From contig JAILES010000124.1 of the NCBI GenBank assembly GCA_024687205.1, positions 1 through 51,756 on the forward strand: 51,756 nucleotides of DNA. Direction: 5' to 3'. Below are positions 16,133 to 25,766 of the stretch, one piece after another; the first letter of the stretch is position 1; each line of letters begins with the position of its first letter. The position numbers and the translations under genes were made by a program. This DNA is from Lachnospiraceae bacterium (lineage in GTDB: Bacteria > Bacillota > Clostridia > Lachnospirales > Lachnospiraceae). Under the pieces are notes generated by a model. The model saw only the letters and a list, made by a program, of their open reading frames with translations. It made no database searches and was not told the DNA's origin.

Positions 16133-18295
16133 ATGTCAGAGATCAATTTTGGGGAAGAATACAGGCCGAAAAGGGCGGTAAAGGTCATCAAAAAGGACAA
16201 TACGCTGGAGGAATTCAACGTACAGAAGGTGATCGATGCCGTGGGAAAGAGCGCATACAGGGCGCTGACCGAGTTCACCGAAGAAGAAAAAAGGCGCATA
16301 TGCCAGTATGTCATAGAAAAAGTAGATGAGATGGATGTGGATGAGATCCCCATCCCTATCATGCATAATGTGGTGGAGAGCGCGCTGGAGCAGGTTAAGC
16401 CCATAGTGGCAAAGAGCTACAGGGATTACCGTAATTACAAGCAGGACTTCGTGCGCATGCTGGATGACGTATACAAGAAGAGCCAGTCCATCATGTATAT
16501 AGGCGATAAGGAGAACGCAAATACCGACTCTGCTCTCGTATCCACCAAGAGGAGTCTTATCTTCAACCAGCTGAATAAGGAACTGTATCAGAAGTTCTTC
16601 CTTACAACCGAGGAACTGCAGGCCTGCCGTGACGGGTATATCTATGTGCATGACATGTCGGCAAGAAGGGATACGATGAACTGCTGTCTCTTTGACGTGC
16701 AGAATGTTTTAAGCGGCGGCTTCGAGATGGGTAATATCTGGTACAACGAGCCCAAGACCCTGGATGTGGCTTTTGACGTTATAGGCGATATAGTCTTAAG
16801 CGCTGCATCCCAGCAGTACGGCGGCTTCACGGTACCTGAGGTGGATAAGATACTGGAGCCTTATGCGGAGAAGTCCTATGCAAAGTATACGAAGAAATAT
16901 GAAGCCATGGGAGTTGATAAGGCTACCGCAGAAGCGGAAGCCTGCAAGGATGTGGCAAGGGATTTCGAACAGGGCTTCCAGGGCTGGGAATATAAGTTCA
17001 ATACCGTGGCATCGAGCCGCGGAGATTATCCTTTCATAACCGTGACCGCAGGTATAGGACAGGGACGCTTTGCAAGACAGGCTACCATAGCCATGCTTAA
17101 CGTGCGCCGCAAGGGACAGGGCAAGGAAGACCACAAGAAGCCCGTGCTCTTCCCGAAGATCGTATTCCTCTATGATGAGAACCTGCACGGACCCGACGGC
17201 CCCATGCGTGATGTATTTGAAGCCGGTGTCGAATGTTCTGCCAAGACCATGTATCCCGACTGGCTGTCCCTTACCGGCAAGGGTTATATAGCAAGCATGT
17301 ACAAGCAGTACGGCAAGGTCATATCCCCTATGGGCTGCAGGGCTTTCCTTTCACCCTGGTATGTCCGCGGCGGCATGCATCCCGCTGATGATAAGGATGA
17401 ACCTATCTTTGTGGGACGTTTCAATATAGGTGCGGTATCGCTGCATCTGCCAATGATACTGGCCAAGTCCAGACAGGAGAGCAGGGATTTCTATGAGGTT
17501 CTGGATTATTACCTGAACCTGATCCGTCAGCTCCACATACGTACTTATGCATATCTCGGAGAGATGAGGGCATCCACGAACCCGCTGGCATACTGCGAAG
17601 GCGGTTTCCTCGGCGGACACCTGGGTCTCCATGATAAGATAAAGCCCTTACTTAAGGCTGCTACGGCATCCTTCGGTATAACGGCACTGAATGAGCTGCA
17701 GATGCTCTATAACGGTAAGTCCCTTGTACAGGACGGACAGTTTGCTCTTGATGTGATGGAGCATATCAATAAGCGTATAACGGAGTTTAAGGAAGAGGAC
17801 GGCAATCTCTATGCCATCTACGGTACACCGGCAGAGAGCCTCTGCGGACTCCAGGTACAGCAGTTCAGAAAGAAATACGGGATCATCGAAGGCGTATCTG
17901 ACAGGGAATACGTAAGTAATTCCTTCCACTGCCATGTGACCGAGGATATCACCCCGATACAGAAGCAGGATCTGGAGAACCGTTTCTGGGAACTCTTAAA
18001 CGGCGGCAAGATCCAGTATGTGAAATATCCGGTAAGCTATAATACCGAAGCCGTAAGCACTTTGGTCAGACGTGCCATGGATATGGGCTTCTACGAGGGC
18101 GTGAACTTAAGCCTGGCTTACTGCGACGACTGCGGACATGAAGAACTTGAGATGGATGTATGTCCTAAGTGCGGCAGCCGCAACCTGACCAAGATCGACC
18201 GCATGAACGGATATCTCTCTTACTCAAGAGTTCACGGCGACTCCCGCCTGAATGACGCCAAAATGGCCGAGATCGGGGAAAGGAAGAGCATGTAA
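16133..18295 (+). CDS. nrdD: Anaerobic ribonucleoside-triphosphate reductase (class III)
   Basis: A 720-residue glycyl-radical enzyme that reduces ribonucleoside triphosphates to deoxyribonucleotides without oxygen. It begins with an ATP-cone (KVIKKDNTLEEFNVQKVIDAV) for allosteric control. Near the C-terminus a four-cysteine zinc site (CDDCG and CPKCG) precedes RMNGYLS, where G693 is the expected radical glycine. ATG 16133 has GGGAGGGG at 16122-16128. It overlaps nrdG by one base, so activase and enzyme are coupled. A consensus promoter lies upstream. Confidence 0.97.
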   Translation: MSEINFGEEYRPKRAVKVIKKDNTLEEFNVQKVIDAVGKSAYRALTEFTEEEKRRICQYVIEKVDEMDVDEIPIPIMHNVVESALEQVKPIVAKSYRDYRNYKQDFVRMLDDVYKKSQSIMYIGDKENANTDSALVSTKRSLIFNQLNKELYQKFFLTTEELQACRDGYIYVHDMSARRDTMNCCLFDVQNVLSGGFEMGNIWYNEPKTLDVAFDVIGDIVLSAASQQYGGFTVPEVDKILEPYAEKSYAKYTKKYEAMGVDKATAEAEACKDVARDFEQGFQGWEYKFNTVASSRGDYPFITVTAGIGQGRFARQATIAMLNVRRKGQGKEDHKKPVLFPKIVFLYDENLHGPDGPMRDVFEAGVECSAKTMYPDWLSLTGKGYIASMYKQYGKVISPMGCRAFLSPWYVRGGMHPADDKDEPIFVGRFNIGAVSLHLPMILAKSRQESRDFYEVLDYYLNLIRQLHIRTYAYLGEMRASTNPLAYCEGGFLGGHLGLHDKIKPLLKAATASFGITALNELQMLYNGKSLVQDGQFALDVMEHINKRITEFKEEDGNLYAIYGTPAESLCGLQVQQFRKKYGIIEGVSDREYVSNSFHCHVTEDITPIQKQDLENRFWELLNGGKIQYVKYPVSYNTEAVSTLVRRAMDMGFYEGVNLSLAYCDDCGHEELEMDVCPKCGSRNLTKIDRMNGYLSYSRVHGDSRLNDAKMAEIGERKSM

Positions 18296-18801
18296 TGCGA
18301 TATCATAATATTACACACGATGATATGTTAAACGGCGACGGACTCCGGGTAGTGCTGTGGGTGGCGGGCTGCGAGCATTGCTGCAAGGGCTGTCAGAATC
18401 CCCAGACCTGGGATGCCGAAGGCGGACTTCCTTTTGACGAAGCCGCAAAGCAGGAAATATTCGAACAGCTGGATAAGGATTATATCTCGGGCCTTACCTT
18501 TTCGGGCGGAGACCCCCTCTTTCCTTCAAACAGGGTGGATGTGCGCAAGCTGGCCCAGGAAGTGAAGGAGAAGTATCCCGATAAGACGATCTGGCTCTAT
18601 ACAGGCTATCTCTGGGAGCAGGTCATGCATTATCCCGTGATGCAGTATGTGGATGTTGTCGTTGACGGTGAATTCGAACAGGATAAGTTTGATGCAAACT
18701 TAAGGTGGAAGGGAAGTTCAAACCAGAGAGTCATCGATGTGCAGAAGACACTGAAGCTGACGGACCCGTCGGTGCCGGTGATATTCTGTGAAGATTATTG
18801 A
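18295..18801 (+). CDS. nrdG: Anaerobic ribonucleoside-triphosphate reductase activating protein
   Basis: A 168-residue radical SAM activase that generates the glycyl radical on NrdD. The iron-sulfur cluster motif is CEHCCKGC with C26, C30 and C33 in CX3CX2C spacing, followed by [15 protein letters not shown] is the SAM-binding GGE-like segment. The start overlaps the nrdD stop. The gene is followed by repeat copy 2 and then dut, an arrangement that groups three deoxynucleotide functions. Confidence 0.97.
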   Translation: MRYHNITHDDMLNGDGLRVVLWVAGCEHCCKGCQNPQTWDAEGGLPFDEAAKQEIFEQLDKDYISGLTFSGGDPLFPSNRVDVRKLAQEVKEKYPDKTIWLYTGYLWEQVMHYPVMQYVDVVVDGEFEQDKFDANLRWKGSSNQRVIDVQKTLKLTDPSVPVIFCEDY

Positions 18802-18810
18802 GGGACGGTG

Positions 18811-18860
18811 CCCCTCATCAGTCGCCTGCGGCGACAGCTTCTCCCCGGAGGGGAGAAGCC
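18811..18860. repeat. Dispersed palindromic intergenic repeat, copy 2
   Basis: Positions 18811-18832 are identical to 15845-15866. GTCGCC/GGCGAC (18821-18835) forms a small hairpin, and GCTTCTCCCC (18837-18846) with GGGGAGAAGC (18850-18859) a ten-base-pair stem with a three-base loop. There is no T-run, so it is unlikely to terminate. It lies between nrdG and dut and could act as an mRNA-stability or processing element. Confidence 0.75.
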
Positions 18861-18872
18861 GGGAGGAGAAGG

Positions 18873-19307
18873 ATGGAGAAGATAAGGATAAAGTATTTTA
18901 CGGATAAGATAGAGAAGCTGCGGTATATTGACGGCAAGTCGGACTGGATAGATCTGCGCTGTGCCGAAGATATCGTGCTTAAGAAAGGGGAGTTCAAACT
19001 GGTGCCCTTAGGAGTTGCCATGCAGCTGCCCGATGGTTATGAAGCGCATGTGGTGCCCAGAAGCTCGACTTTCAAGAATTTCGGGATAATACAGACCAAT
19101 CACTGCGGCATCATCGATGAGAGCTATTCCGGAGACAATGACCAGTGGTTCATGCCCGTGTATGCCGTAAGGGATACGGAAATACATGTAAATGACAGGG
19201 TCTGCCAGTTCAGGATCATGGAACATCAGCCTGCCATAGAGTTCGAAGAGACGGATCATCTTTCGGATACCGACAGGGGCGGTTTCGGCAGTACGGGCAA
19301 GGCATAA
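18873..19307 (+). CDS. dut: dUTP diphosphatase (trimeric dUTPase-like)
   Basis: A 144-residue protein with the conserved motifs of trimeric dUTPase: [13 protein letters not shown] (motif 2), [17 protein letters not shown] (motif 3, the uridine-binding segment with the catalytic-type Asp) and RGGFGSTG (motif 5, phosphate-binding tail). It hydrolyses dUTP to dUMP, keeping uracil out of DNA and feeding dTMP synthesis. The frame is open back to 18798, but those codons are repeat copy 2, and ATG 18873 is preceded by GGGAGGAGAAGG. It is placed after nrdDG, consistent with shared control. Confidence 0.92.
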   Translation: MEKIRIKYFTDKIEKLRYIDGKSDWIDLRCAEDIVLKKGEFKLVPLGVAMQLPDGYEAHVVPRSSTFKNFGIIQTNHCGIIDESYSGDNDQWFMPVYAVRDTEIHVNDRVCQFRIMEHQPAIEFEETDHLSDTDRGGFGSTGKA

Positions 19308-19347
19308 AACGGCAGTATTTAAGCGAGTATTTTTTGAGGTACATTTA

Positions 19348-19379
19348 AAGCGAAAATATTGATATTTTCGCTTTTTTTT
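19348..19379 (+). terminator. Rho-independent terminator of the nrdDG-dut operon
   Basis: AAGCGAAAATAT (19348-19359) pairs with ATATTTTCGCTT (19362-19373), a 12-base perfect inverted repeat, and is followed by a run of T residues to 19379. Confidence 0.85.
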
Positions 19380-19408
19380 GTTAGAATGTTTTGCGTAAAA
19401 TTATGTGC

Positions 19409-19451
19409 AAAACCGGTTCGCCTATGCAAACCGTATCAGAGGACCGGTTTT
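19409..19451. promoter_or_regulatory. Inverted repeat in the leader of the GSF/GSY protein gene
   Basis: AAAACCGGT (19409-19417) and ACCGGTTTT (19443-19451) are perfect nine-base arms separated by 25 bases, ending 12 bases before the ATG at 19464. An RNA stem here could block the ribosome binding site, or the DNA could be an operator. I see no clear Shine-Dalgarno between the right arm and the ATG apart from GGAG at 19455-19458. No good -35/-10 pair was found in 19380-19463. Confidence 0.4.
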
Positions 19452-19463
19452 CGCGGAGCTTAG

Positions 19464-20390
19464 ATGGGAAGAGTTTTTGACTGGCTGGACAGGAAGTTTG
19501 ACGATCCTGTCCGGGATTATGACATCCGGATAAACTCTCTGGCGGCATTCCATGCAGGGTATGCCTTTTTCTCGTTGATCAATTATGAGGATGATATCAG
19601 TGCCTTCCATGTCTATAATGTGTGGAACGGCGAGTTTAATTCAAAGCTGGTGAGCGCGCTTCCCGCCGGCGGCTTTATGCTGCACTGCGACCGCAGGACC
19701 GCGGAACTTTTAAGCGAGGGCAATGCGGGATATCCCGTGTTCGTGAAGCTTAAGGCAAAACGGGGAAGGCTCTATGTCACCGGCTTTAACGTTACCTGTT
19801 ACGATATGGTAATGGATATGTACTTTAACGGCTGTGAGGTGATCCCGCCCGAATACGTTTATTTCAGGCGCAGCGAGATTCCCGATGACGCACATCATAA
19901 TGAAGTGCTGCTGCCCGCTGAGGTACCTGTTTACGGCGGAAGCCGTATACCGTCATCTTTCAGGGCAAGGGGCAGTTACAGGGGAAGTTATTTTATCAGT
20001 TCCTTTATGAGAGGCAGCTTCGTAAGGAGCGGAAGCTTTATGCGGGGCTCAGGGTCTTCCCGGATCTTTGGCAGCGCCTACACTTTCACAGGCAGTTACA
20101 GGAGCAGCAGCTTTGAAAGAGCACTTGGCGGAAGTTATAGGAGCGGCAGTTTCCGCCTCGGCATTGTTTCGGGCAGCTTCAGGCACGGGAGTTTTTCGGG
20201 AATACTTTTCAACGGCAGTTACTATTCCGGCAGCTATCACAGGGGAAGCTTTGTTTACGGCGGCGGGGACGGAGTATCAAGATATACGGACAGGGAAGCG
20301 GAGTATTATCGCGAACCGGATGAAAACCGCGGAAATTACAGGGTAAGAAGGCTTATCGAAGAACTGGGCTACGGATTGGATCTGATATGA
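19464..20390 (+). CDS. Protein with Gly-Ser-aromatic-Arg low-complexity domain, function unknown
   Basis: A 308-residue protein I do not recognise. Residues 1-157 look like a folded domain with no signal peptide or membrane helix. Residues 158-268 are a low-complexity tract with twelve GSF or GSY tripeptides between residues 170 and 263 and an arginine every few residues (SYRGSY, FMRGSF, GGSYRSGSF, SYHRGSF). Residues 269-308 are charged (REAEYYREPDENRGNYRVRRL). The composition recalls aromatic/arginine sticker domains of phase-separating proteins, or a repeated serine-rich acceptor for modification. The stop overlaps the next gene (glycosyltransferase-like) by four bases. Both readings are inferences. 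Confidence 0.75.
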   Translation: MGRVFDWLDRKFDDPVRDYDIRINSLAAFHAGYAFFSLINYEDDISAFHVYNVWNGEFNSKLVSALPAGGFMLHCDRRTAELLSEGNAGYPVFVKLKAKRGRLYVTGFNVTCYDMVMDMYFNGCEVIPPEYVYFRRSEIPDDAHHNEVLLPAEVPVYGGSRIPSSFRARGSYRGSYFISSFMRGSFVRSGSFMRGSGSSRIFGSAYTFTGSYRSSSFERALGGSYRSGSFRLGIVSGSFRHGSFSGILFNGSYYSGSYHRGSFVYGGGDGVSRYTDREAEYYREPDENRGNYRVRRLIEELGYGLDLI

Positions 20391-21235
20391 AAGGTTTTTA
20401 TTCTCTTTGGACAGCTCCATATTTTGCTAAAGGCGGGGGAGAGTTTCATCTTGAAGATTACGAGATAGCGACCCTGCTTCTTTCTGTCGCGGCTTATCAG
20501 GCTTATAACGGGGAGACCCGCATGTATGCCGATGATGCGGCCTGTGCTTATCTGAAGGCGGAAGGAATGGAGGACATTTTCGACCGCGGAGTGGTAAGGA
20601 TTGAAGTGCCTGACGATATAGATCCGCTGGTTTACTGGGCGGCAGGAAAGATGGTGGCTCTTAAGGCAGAGGAAGCACCGTCTGTAATGATAGATACGGA
20701 TCTGATCATCTGGAAGAATATTGAGAAAGAACTGAAGGACGCCTATGTAAAGGTGATCCACAGGGAAGAACTTAATCCCGAGATATATCCGGATCCCGGA
20801 AGCTTTGCGATGAAGGAGGGCTATGAGTTCCCGAAAAGCTGGGACTTCAAGGTGCTTCCGGCCAACACGGCCCTGCTTTATATCGCGGATCAGGATCTTA
20901 AAGACAGATATACCTGCGAGAGCCTCAGGTTCATGCAGATGAGCGAACATACGGATGATAATCTCTGCCATATGGTTTTTGCGGAACAGAGGATACTGCC
21001 TATGTGCGCGGCTGCAAAAGGCTACGGCGTAGAAGCGTTCTGCAGTGATATGTGGAAACTCAGGGAGCAGAGCCTCTTTACCCATATCTGGGGACATAAG
21101 AGCGTCTTCAGGTTCAATATGGACGAAAGACGGGCTTTCTGCAGGAGATGCATAAAGAGACTGGCTTCCGAATTCCCGATGATGTATGTAAAAGCCAGGG
21201 AAATAAAGGAACTGGAGGAATACCTTAATGCTTAA
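20387..21235 (+). CDS. Glycosyltransferase-like protein (DUF6734-like)
   Basis: A 282-residue protein resembling, from memory, the DUF6734/capsule-type GT-A-like family. It opens with a strand MKGFYSLWTAPY, has MIDTDLIIW with a DxD-type motif at residues 103-105 (metal and nucleotide-sugar binding in GT-A enzymes), and ends with FTHIWGHK. It has no membrane helix. Its start overlaps the stop of the GSF/GSY protein gene and its stop overlaps the ABC ATPase gene by eight bases. The close coupling suggests its acceptor could be the serine-rich neighbour (inference). The donor sugar is unknown. Confidence 0.6.
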   Translation: MKGFYSLWTAPYFAKGGGEFHLEDYEIATLLLSVAAYQAYNGETRMYADDAACAYLKAEGMEDIFDRGVVRIEVPDDIDPLVYWAAGKMVALKAEEAPSVMIDTDLIIWKNIEKELKDAYVKVIHREELNPEIYPDPGSFAMKEGYEFPKSWDFKVLPANTALLYIADQDLKDRYTCESLRFMQMSEHTDDNLCHMVFAEQRILPMCAAAKGYGVEAFCSDMWKLREQSLFTHIWGHKSVFRFNMDERRAFCRRCIKRLASEFPMMYVKAREIKELEEYLNA

Positions 21236-22169
21236 GGTTTCGCATTTATATAAAAGCTACAGCGGCAGGGAAGTGATAAGCGACCTTGATTTCGAAACGA
21301 AAAAGGGCGGAATCTATGGCTTCCTCGGACCCAACGGAGCAGGCAAAAGTACCACGATGAACATGCTGTCGGGATATCTTAGGCCCGATTCGGGAGATAT
21401 AAAGATAGACGGGATCTCATTGCTTAAGAGTCCCATGAAAGCAAGAAGACTGCTGGGGTATCTGCCGGAGCAGCCGCCGCTTTATCAGGATATGACGGTA
21501 AAGGAGTATCTGAGCTATACCGCAGAACTGAAGGGATTGAGAGGCGCTGATAAAAAGAGAGAGGTGGAGAGAGTAGCGGCTCTTGCCGGGCTTGAAAGCG
21601 TGAGGGACAGACTGATAAGGCAGATATCCAAAGGCTACAAGCAGAGAACGGGACTTGCAGGCGCTATCTGCGGTGATCCCGAGCTGCTGATACTGGATGA
21701 ACCGACCTCGGGACTCGATCCCAAGCAGATCGCAGAGATGCGGGAACTGATAAAGAAGCTGGGAGAGAAGAGGACAGTCATCCTTTCAACCCATATATTA
21801 AGCGAAGTAAGCGCAATGTGCGATAACGTGCTTATACTCTGCGGAGGAAAGCTGCTTGCGGATTCCACAAAGGAAGAACTCCTTGAGAAATACAATGACA
21901 GGCAGCGGCTTAAACTTGTGATAAAGGGCAATGCCACCGCAGCGGAGAATGATGCATCAAAACTGGAGGGCGTTGAGAGCATAAGGACAGTCAGTGAGGA
22001 TGAAAATTCCACTGTCATCGAGCTGACGGCACAGCCCGGGGCCGACCTCAGGGAAGCCGTGGCACAGATGTGCGTAGGGGGCGGCTTTACGCTGCTTGAG
22101 CTTGCGGATAACAGGATAAGCCTTGAGGATGTTTATCTGAAACTGACACAGGGAGGAGAAGAAGAATGA
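21228..22169 (+). CDS. ABC transporter ATP-binding protein (GldA-like)
   Basis: A 313-residue ATPase: Walker A GPNGAGKST at residues 34-42, signature ISKGYKQR in the SKGY variant, Walker B LLILDEPTSGLDP, and switch His in LSTHILSEV. After the ATPase core an 80-residue C-terminal domain extends from about residue 225. The SKGY signature and the following GldG-type permease point to the GldA/GldFG exporter class. Start and stop overlap both neighbours, so the four genes from 19464 form one translational unit. Confidence 0.93.
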   Translation: MLKVSHLYKSYSGREVISDLDFETKKGGIYGFLGPNGAGKSTTMNMLSGYLRPDSGDIKIDGISLLKSPMKARRLLGYLPEQPPLYQDMTVKEYLSYTAELKGLRGADKKREVERVAALAGLESVRDRLIRQISKGYKQRTGLAGAICGDPELLILDEPTSGLDPKQIAEMRELIKKLGEKRTVILSTHILSEVSAMCDNVLILCGGKLLADSTKEELLEKYNDRQRLKLVIKGNATAAENDASKLEGVESIRTVSEDENSTVIELTAQPGADLREAVAQMCVGGGFTLLELADNRISLEDVYLKLTQGGEEE

Positions 22170-24277
22170 TCCCTGTACTGAAGAAAGAATGGAAGTCGAA
22201 TTTTAAGACACTGACGGGCTGGCTCTTCCTGGCGATAACGCTGTTTTTCACGGGCTGGTATTTTAAGGCATACGGACTGGATGAAGGATATCCGTATCTC
22301 TCATATATCATAGGCGGACTGAAACTCATATTCATGTTCACCTTCCCGCTGCTGACCATGAGGAGTTTTGCGGAGGAGAAGAGGTACAGAACGGACCAGC
22401 TGCTGTTCACGGCACCTGTCTCGGCAAGGGCGGTAGTAGGCGGCAAATATCTGGCGGCCCTGCTCACCTTCCTTACCACCATACCGCTGCTGATCGTCTT
22501 CATGTGCATACTCTCCGTATACGGGGATGTTCCCTTTAAGGAAAATATAGTTTCGCTGGTTTACTTCGTGCTCTTCGGAATGGCCTGCATAGGGATAGGC
22601 ATATTTATCTCCGCCCTTTCCGACAACCAGATAATAGCTGCAGTGCTCACTTTCTTTGTGCTGATGTGCAGCGCATCCGTATCCGGAATAGTTGCGTCGG
22701 CAGGGATAAAAAACGGGGTACTGCTCAAGATCTTCGGACTCTTTGATCTGGCGAAGCCTTTTGACAACGGGATGTACGGAACCCTTGACTGGGCGGATCC
22801 CGTATATTACATTTCGGTGACGATACTGATGCTTTATCTTACGGTATTCGTGCTGACCTCACGCAGACTTCATGTGAAGACCAGCGGAATACTCAATGCG
22901 GCGGCGGAGATGCTGAAGCTGGTCCTGATACTGGCTGTAATGGCTGGATGCAATCTCTTTGTAAGAGGACTGCCCGCCGAGAGCCGCTCCATAGATATGA
23001 CCTACAACAAGATCCGTTCCCTTTCGGAGGATGCCAAAGCCGGTATAGCGGACTTGAAGGACGAGGTCATGATATATGTGTACTGCAGCAAAGATAAGGC
23101 CGATGAGACCCTGGATTCGACGCTCACATATATGTCGGCGTATAATGACAGGATAAAAGTGATGTATATCGATCCGGCTGCCAATCCCCAGTTTTACAGA
23201 CAGTATGCTGACAGGGAACCTGGGGAGAACAGCCTGATAGTGACAAGCGGTGACAGAAGCCGCGTGATAGAGTATACTGACTGCTATAAGCTTAATTACA
23301 AGTACGCCTACAATGCGGTCAGCGATACCTATGTGGTAAGCGGTTATGATGTGACGGGCTACGACGGGGAAGGAAAGATAGTCTCCGCCATCGACTTTGT
23401 AACGGATGCTTCCCTCAGGAAGATATACTGTATAGGCGGACACGATGAAGCAGCGCCCGATACGGAACTTAAGATGCGTATAGAAAACGCCCATTTTGAA
23501 CTCGCCGATATCAACCTGCTCCAGTACGATGAGGTACCCGAAGACTGCAGCGTATTGTTCATTTTAGGACCCTTGAGCGACCTTACGGATGATGAACTTG
23601 CAAAGCTTAAAAAATACACCGGACGGGATGCGGGGGCGATCATGTTCTGCGCATATACGGACGGGGAGATTCAGAAAAACTATGATTCCCTGCTTGCAGG
23701 GCTTGGCATTAAGGTACTTGAAGGTATAGTTTATGAGAGCAGCGAAGCATATTACAACAATGAAGATACCTACCTTCTGCCTCAGATAGAAGATACCCCC
23801 TGGACACAGGGCATATATACCGAGGGCCGTACAAAATATATCTACATGCCTTTTGCAAAAGGCCTTAAGCTTACCGAGGCGGCAGGTGTTGAATGCAGGA
23901 CCTTCTTAAGCACCAGCGGAAATGCACATATAAACGGTAATGCTGAGGAAGAAGGACCCTTTTCCCTGGGTGTCTTTGTGAAGAAATATCTGGATAAGGG
24001 CAGTTTCAGGGCAGCGGTGATCTCGTCGGATTACTTCCTTGATCCCGAGATAAACAGGGCAGTGGGAGGAAACAACCACAACCTTTTCATCAAGCTGCTG
24101 ACTTCGGTGGCGGAAAGCGGAGAGGTTGCCGACATACCGGTCAAGAATTATGAGTATGACCGTATACTTGTACCGGGAAGCGTAAGAACGGTAATGGGCG
24201 GATTCTTCATGGCGGCTTTGCCGCTCATGATGATACTGATAGGTTTGATCATCAGGGAAATAAGAAAGAGAAAATAA
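22166..24277 (+). CDS. ABC permease fused to GldG-like extracytoplasmic domain
   Basis: A 703-residue protein. Residues 1 to about 235 are a six-helix ABC-2 permease (GldF-like; [17 protein letters not shown] is its conserved cytoplasmic loop). A helix follows at about 245-262, then a long outside domain with two alpha/beta halves ([47 protein letters not shown]), and a last helix near 675-697 with a basic tail. This is the fused GldF-GldG form common in Clostridia. The family is required for gliding in Bacteroidetes, but its cargo in Firmicutes is not established. Confidence 0.85.
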   Translation: MIPVLKKEWKSNFKTLTGWLFLAITLFFTGWYFKAYGLDEGYPYLSYIIGGLKLIFMFTFPLLTMRSFAEEKRYRTDQLLFTAPVSARAVVGGKYLAALLTFLTTIPLLIVFMCILSVYGDVPFKENIVSLVYFVLFGMACIGIGIFISALSDNQIIAAVLTFFVLMCSASVSGIVASAGIKNGVLLKIFGLFDLAKPFDNGMYGTLDWADPVYYISVTILMLYLTVFVLTSRRLHVKTSGILNAAAEMLKLVLILAVMAGCNLFVRGLPAESRSIDMTYNKIRSLSEDAKAGIADLKDEVMIYVYCSKDKADETLDSTLTYMSAYNDRIKVMYIDPAANPQFYRQYADREPGENSLIVTSGDRSRVIEYTDCYKLNYKYAYNAVSDTYVVSGYDVTGYDGEGKIVSAIDFVTDASLRKIYCIGGHDEAAPDTELKMRIENAHFELADINLLQYDEVPEDCSVLFILGPLSDLTDDELAKLKKYTGRDAGAIMFCAYTDGEIQKNYDSLLAGLGIKVLEGIVYESSEAYYNNEDTYLLPQIEDTPWTQGIYTEGRTKYIYMPFAKGLKLTEAAGVECRTFLSTSGNAHINGNAEEEGPFSLGVFVKKYLDKGSFRAAVISSDYFLDPEINRAVGGNNHNLFIKLLTSVAESGEVADIPVKNYEYDRILVPGSVRTVMGGFFMAALPLMMILIGLIIREIRKRK

Positions 24278-24290
24278 CAGGAGGAAGATT

Positions 24291-25742
24291 ATGAAGATCA
24301 GAACAAGGTATGCACCCTCACCCACGGGAAAGATGCATGTGGGAAACTTAAGGACGGCTCTTTATGAGTTCCTTATAGCAAAGCATGAAGGCGGGGATTT
24401 TATGCTCCGCATAGAGGATACGGATCAGGAACGCTTTGTGGAAGGTGCCATAGACATCATCAACCGCACCCTTGAAAAGACCGGACTTTATCATGATGAG
24501 GGGCCGGACAAAGACGGCGGCTACGGCCCTTATGTACAGAGCGAGCGTGTGAAGACCGGGATCTATATGAAATATGCAAAGGAGCTGATCGACAAGGGTG
24601 AAGCTTATTACTGTTTCTGCGATAAGGAAAGACTGGCTACACTTAAGACCGAAGTTGTGGAAGGCAAGGAGATAAGCGTCTACGATAAGCACTGTCTTTC
24701 GCTTTCAAAGGAAGAGATAGACGCAAACCTTGCGGCAGGCAAGCCTTTTGTAATACGCCAGAATATACCCAATGAGGGCACGACCACATTCAAGGATGAG
24801 CTTTACGGAGATATCACCGTGGATAATGCCGAGCTGGATGATATGATACTGATCAAGTCCGACGGCTATCCGACATACAACTTTGCCAATGTGGTGGATG
24901 ACCATACGATGAACATCACCCACGTGGTAAGAGGAAATGAGTATATATCCTCATCACCCAAATACCAGAGGCTTTATGATGCCTTCGGCTGGGAGAGCCC
25001 TGTATACATACATCTTCCGCTGATAACGGATGAGACACACAAGAAGCTTTCCAAGAGAAGCGGGCATTCATCTTTCGAGGATCTTATAGACCAGGGCTTT
25101 GTGACCGAGGCCATAGTCAACTTCATCGCACTTCTCGGCTGGAGCCCCGAAGACAACAGGGAGATATTCAGCCTTGAGGAACTGATAAAAGAATTCGATT
25201 ACCACCGCATCAGCAAGTCTCCCGCAGTCTTTGACATAGTGAAGCTGCGCTGGATGAACGGCGAATATATCAAGGCGATGGATGATGATAAGTTCTTTGA
25301 AATGGCGGGACCTTATCTCGATAAGTATCTGAAGCCCGGACTTGACCGGAATAAGATAGGCCGGATGGTAAAGACCAGAATAGAGGTGTTCCCCGATATA
25401 GAGGAGCTGGTGGATTTCTTTAATGAACTGCCGGAGTACGATCCCGAGATGTACGTACACAAAAAGATGAAGACCACTAAGGAAAGCTCACTGCCGGTAC
25501 TTAAGGATATGGCCGGGATACTTGAGAAACAGGAGGACTGGTCAAACGATGCGCTTTATGCCAAGCTTCTGGAATATGTTGCGGAGCATGAGTACAAGAA
25601 CGGTTATGTGATGTGGCCCTTAAGAACTGCGGTTTCCGGCAAACAGATGACTCCGGCGGGAGCAACCGAGATAATGGAAGTGCTCGGAAAGGAAGAAAGC
25701 CTTAAACGTATCAGGGCAGGTATAGAACTTTTGGAAAAATAA
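24291..25742 (+). CDS. gltX: Glutamyl-tRNA synthetase
   Basis: A 483-residue class I synthetase that charges tRNA-Glu. The HIGH-type motif is HVGN at residues 16-19 within [20 protein letters not shown], and the KMSKS-type motif KLSKR is at 252-256. A helical anticodon-binding region fills the C-terminal third. It is preceded by ACAGGAGGA, starts 13 bases after the permease gene and lacks an obvious promoter of its own. In some Firmicutes a non-discriminating form also charges tRNA-Gln; the sequence alone does not tell. Confidence 0.96.
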   Translation: MKIRTRYAPSPTGKMHVGNLRTALYEFLIAKHEGGDFMLRIEDTDQERFVEGAIDIINRTLEKTGLYHDEGPDKDGGYGPYVQSERVKTGIYMKYAKELIDKGEAYYCFCDKERLATLKTEVVEGKEISVYDKHCLSLSKEEIDANLAAGKPFVIRQNIPNEGTTTFKDELYGDITVDNAELDDMILIKSDGYPTYNFANVVDDHTMNITHVVRGNEYISSSPKYQRLYDAFGWESPVYIHLPLITDETHKKLSKRSGHSSFEDLIDQGFVTEAIVNFIALLGWSPEDNREIFSLEELIKEFDYHRISKSPAVFDIVKLRWMNGEYIKAMDDDKFFEMAGPYLDKYLKPGLDRNKIGRMVKTRIEVFPDIEELVDFFNELPEYDPEMYVHKKMKTTKESSLPVLKDMAGILEKQEDWSNDALYAKLLEYVAEHEYKNGYVMWPLRTAVSGKQMTPAGATEIMEVLGKEESLKRIRAGIELLEK

Positions 25743-25766
25743 GGATTCCAGGGAAGGAGAATCAGA

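Noticed and set aside
18798..18872. N-terminal extension of dut
   Set aside because: The extra 25 codons are exactly the intergenic repeat; ATG 18873 has a strong ribosome site and begins at the family's usual position.
19970..20265. Possible CRISPR or non-coding tandem repeat because short motifs such as GGCAGTTACAGG recur
   Set aside because: Repeat units are short, irregularly spaced, all in one reading frame and encode GSF/GSY tripeptides. There are no uniform spacers.
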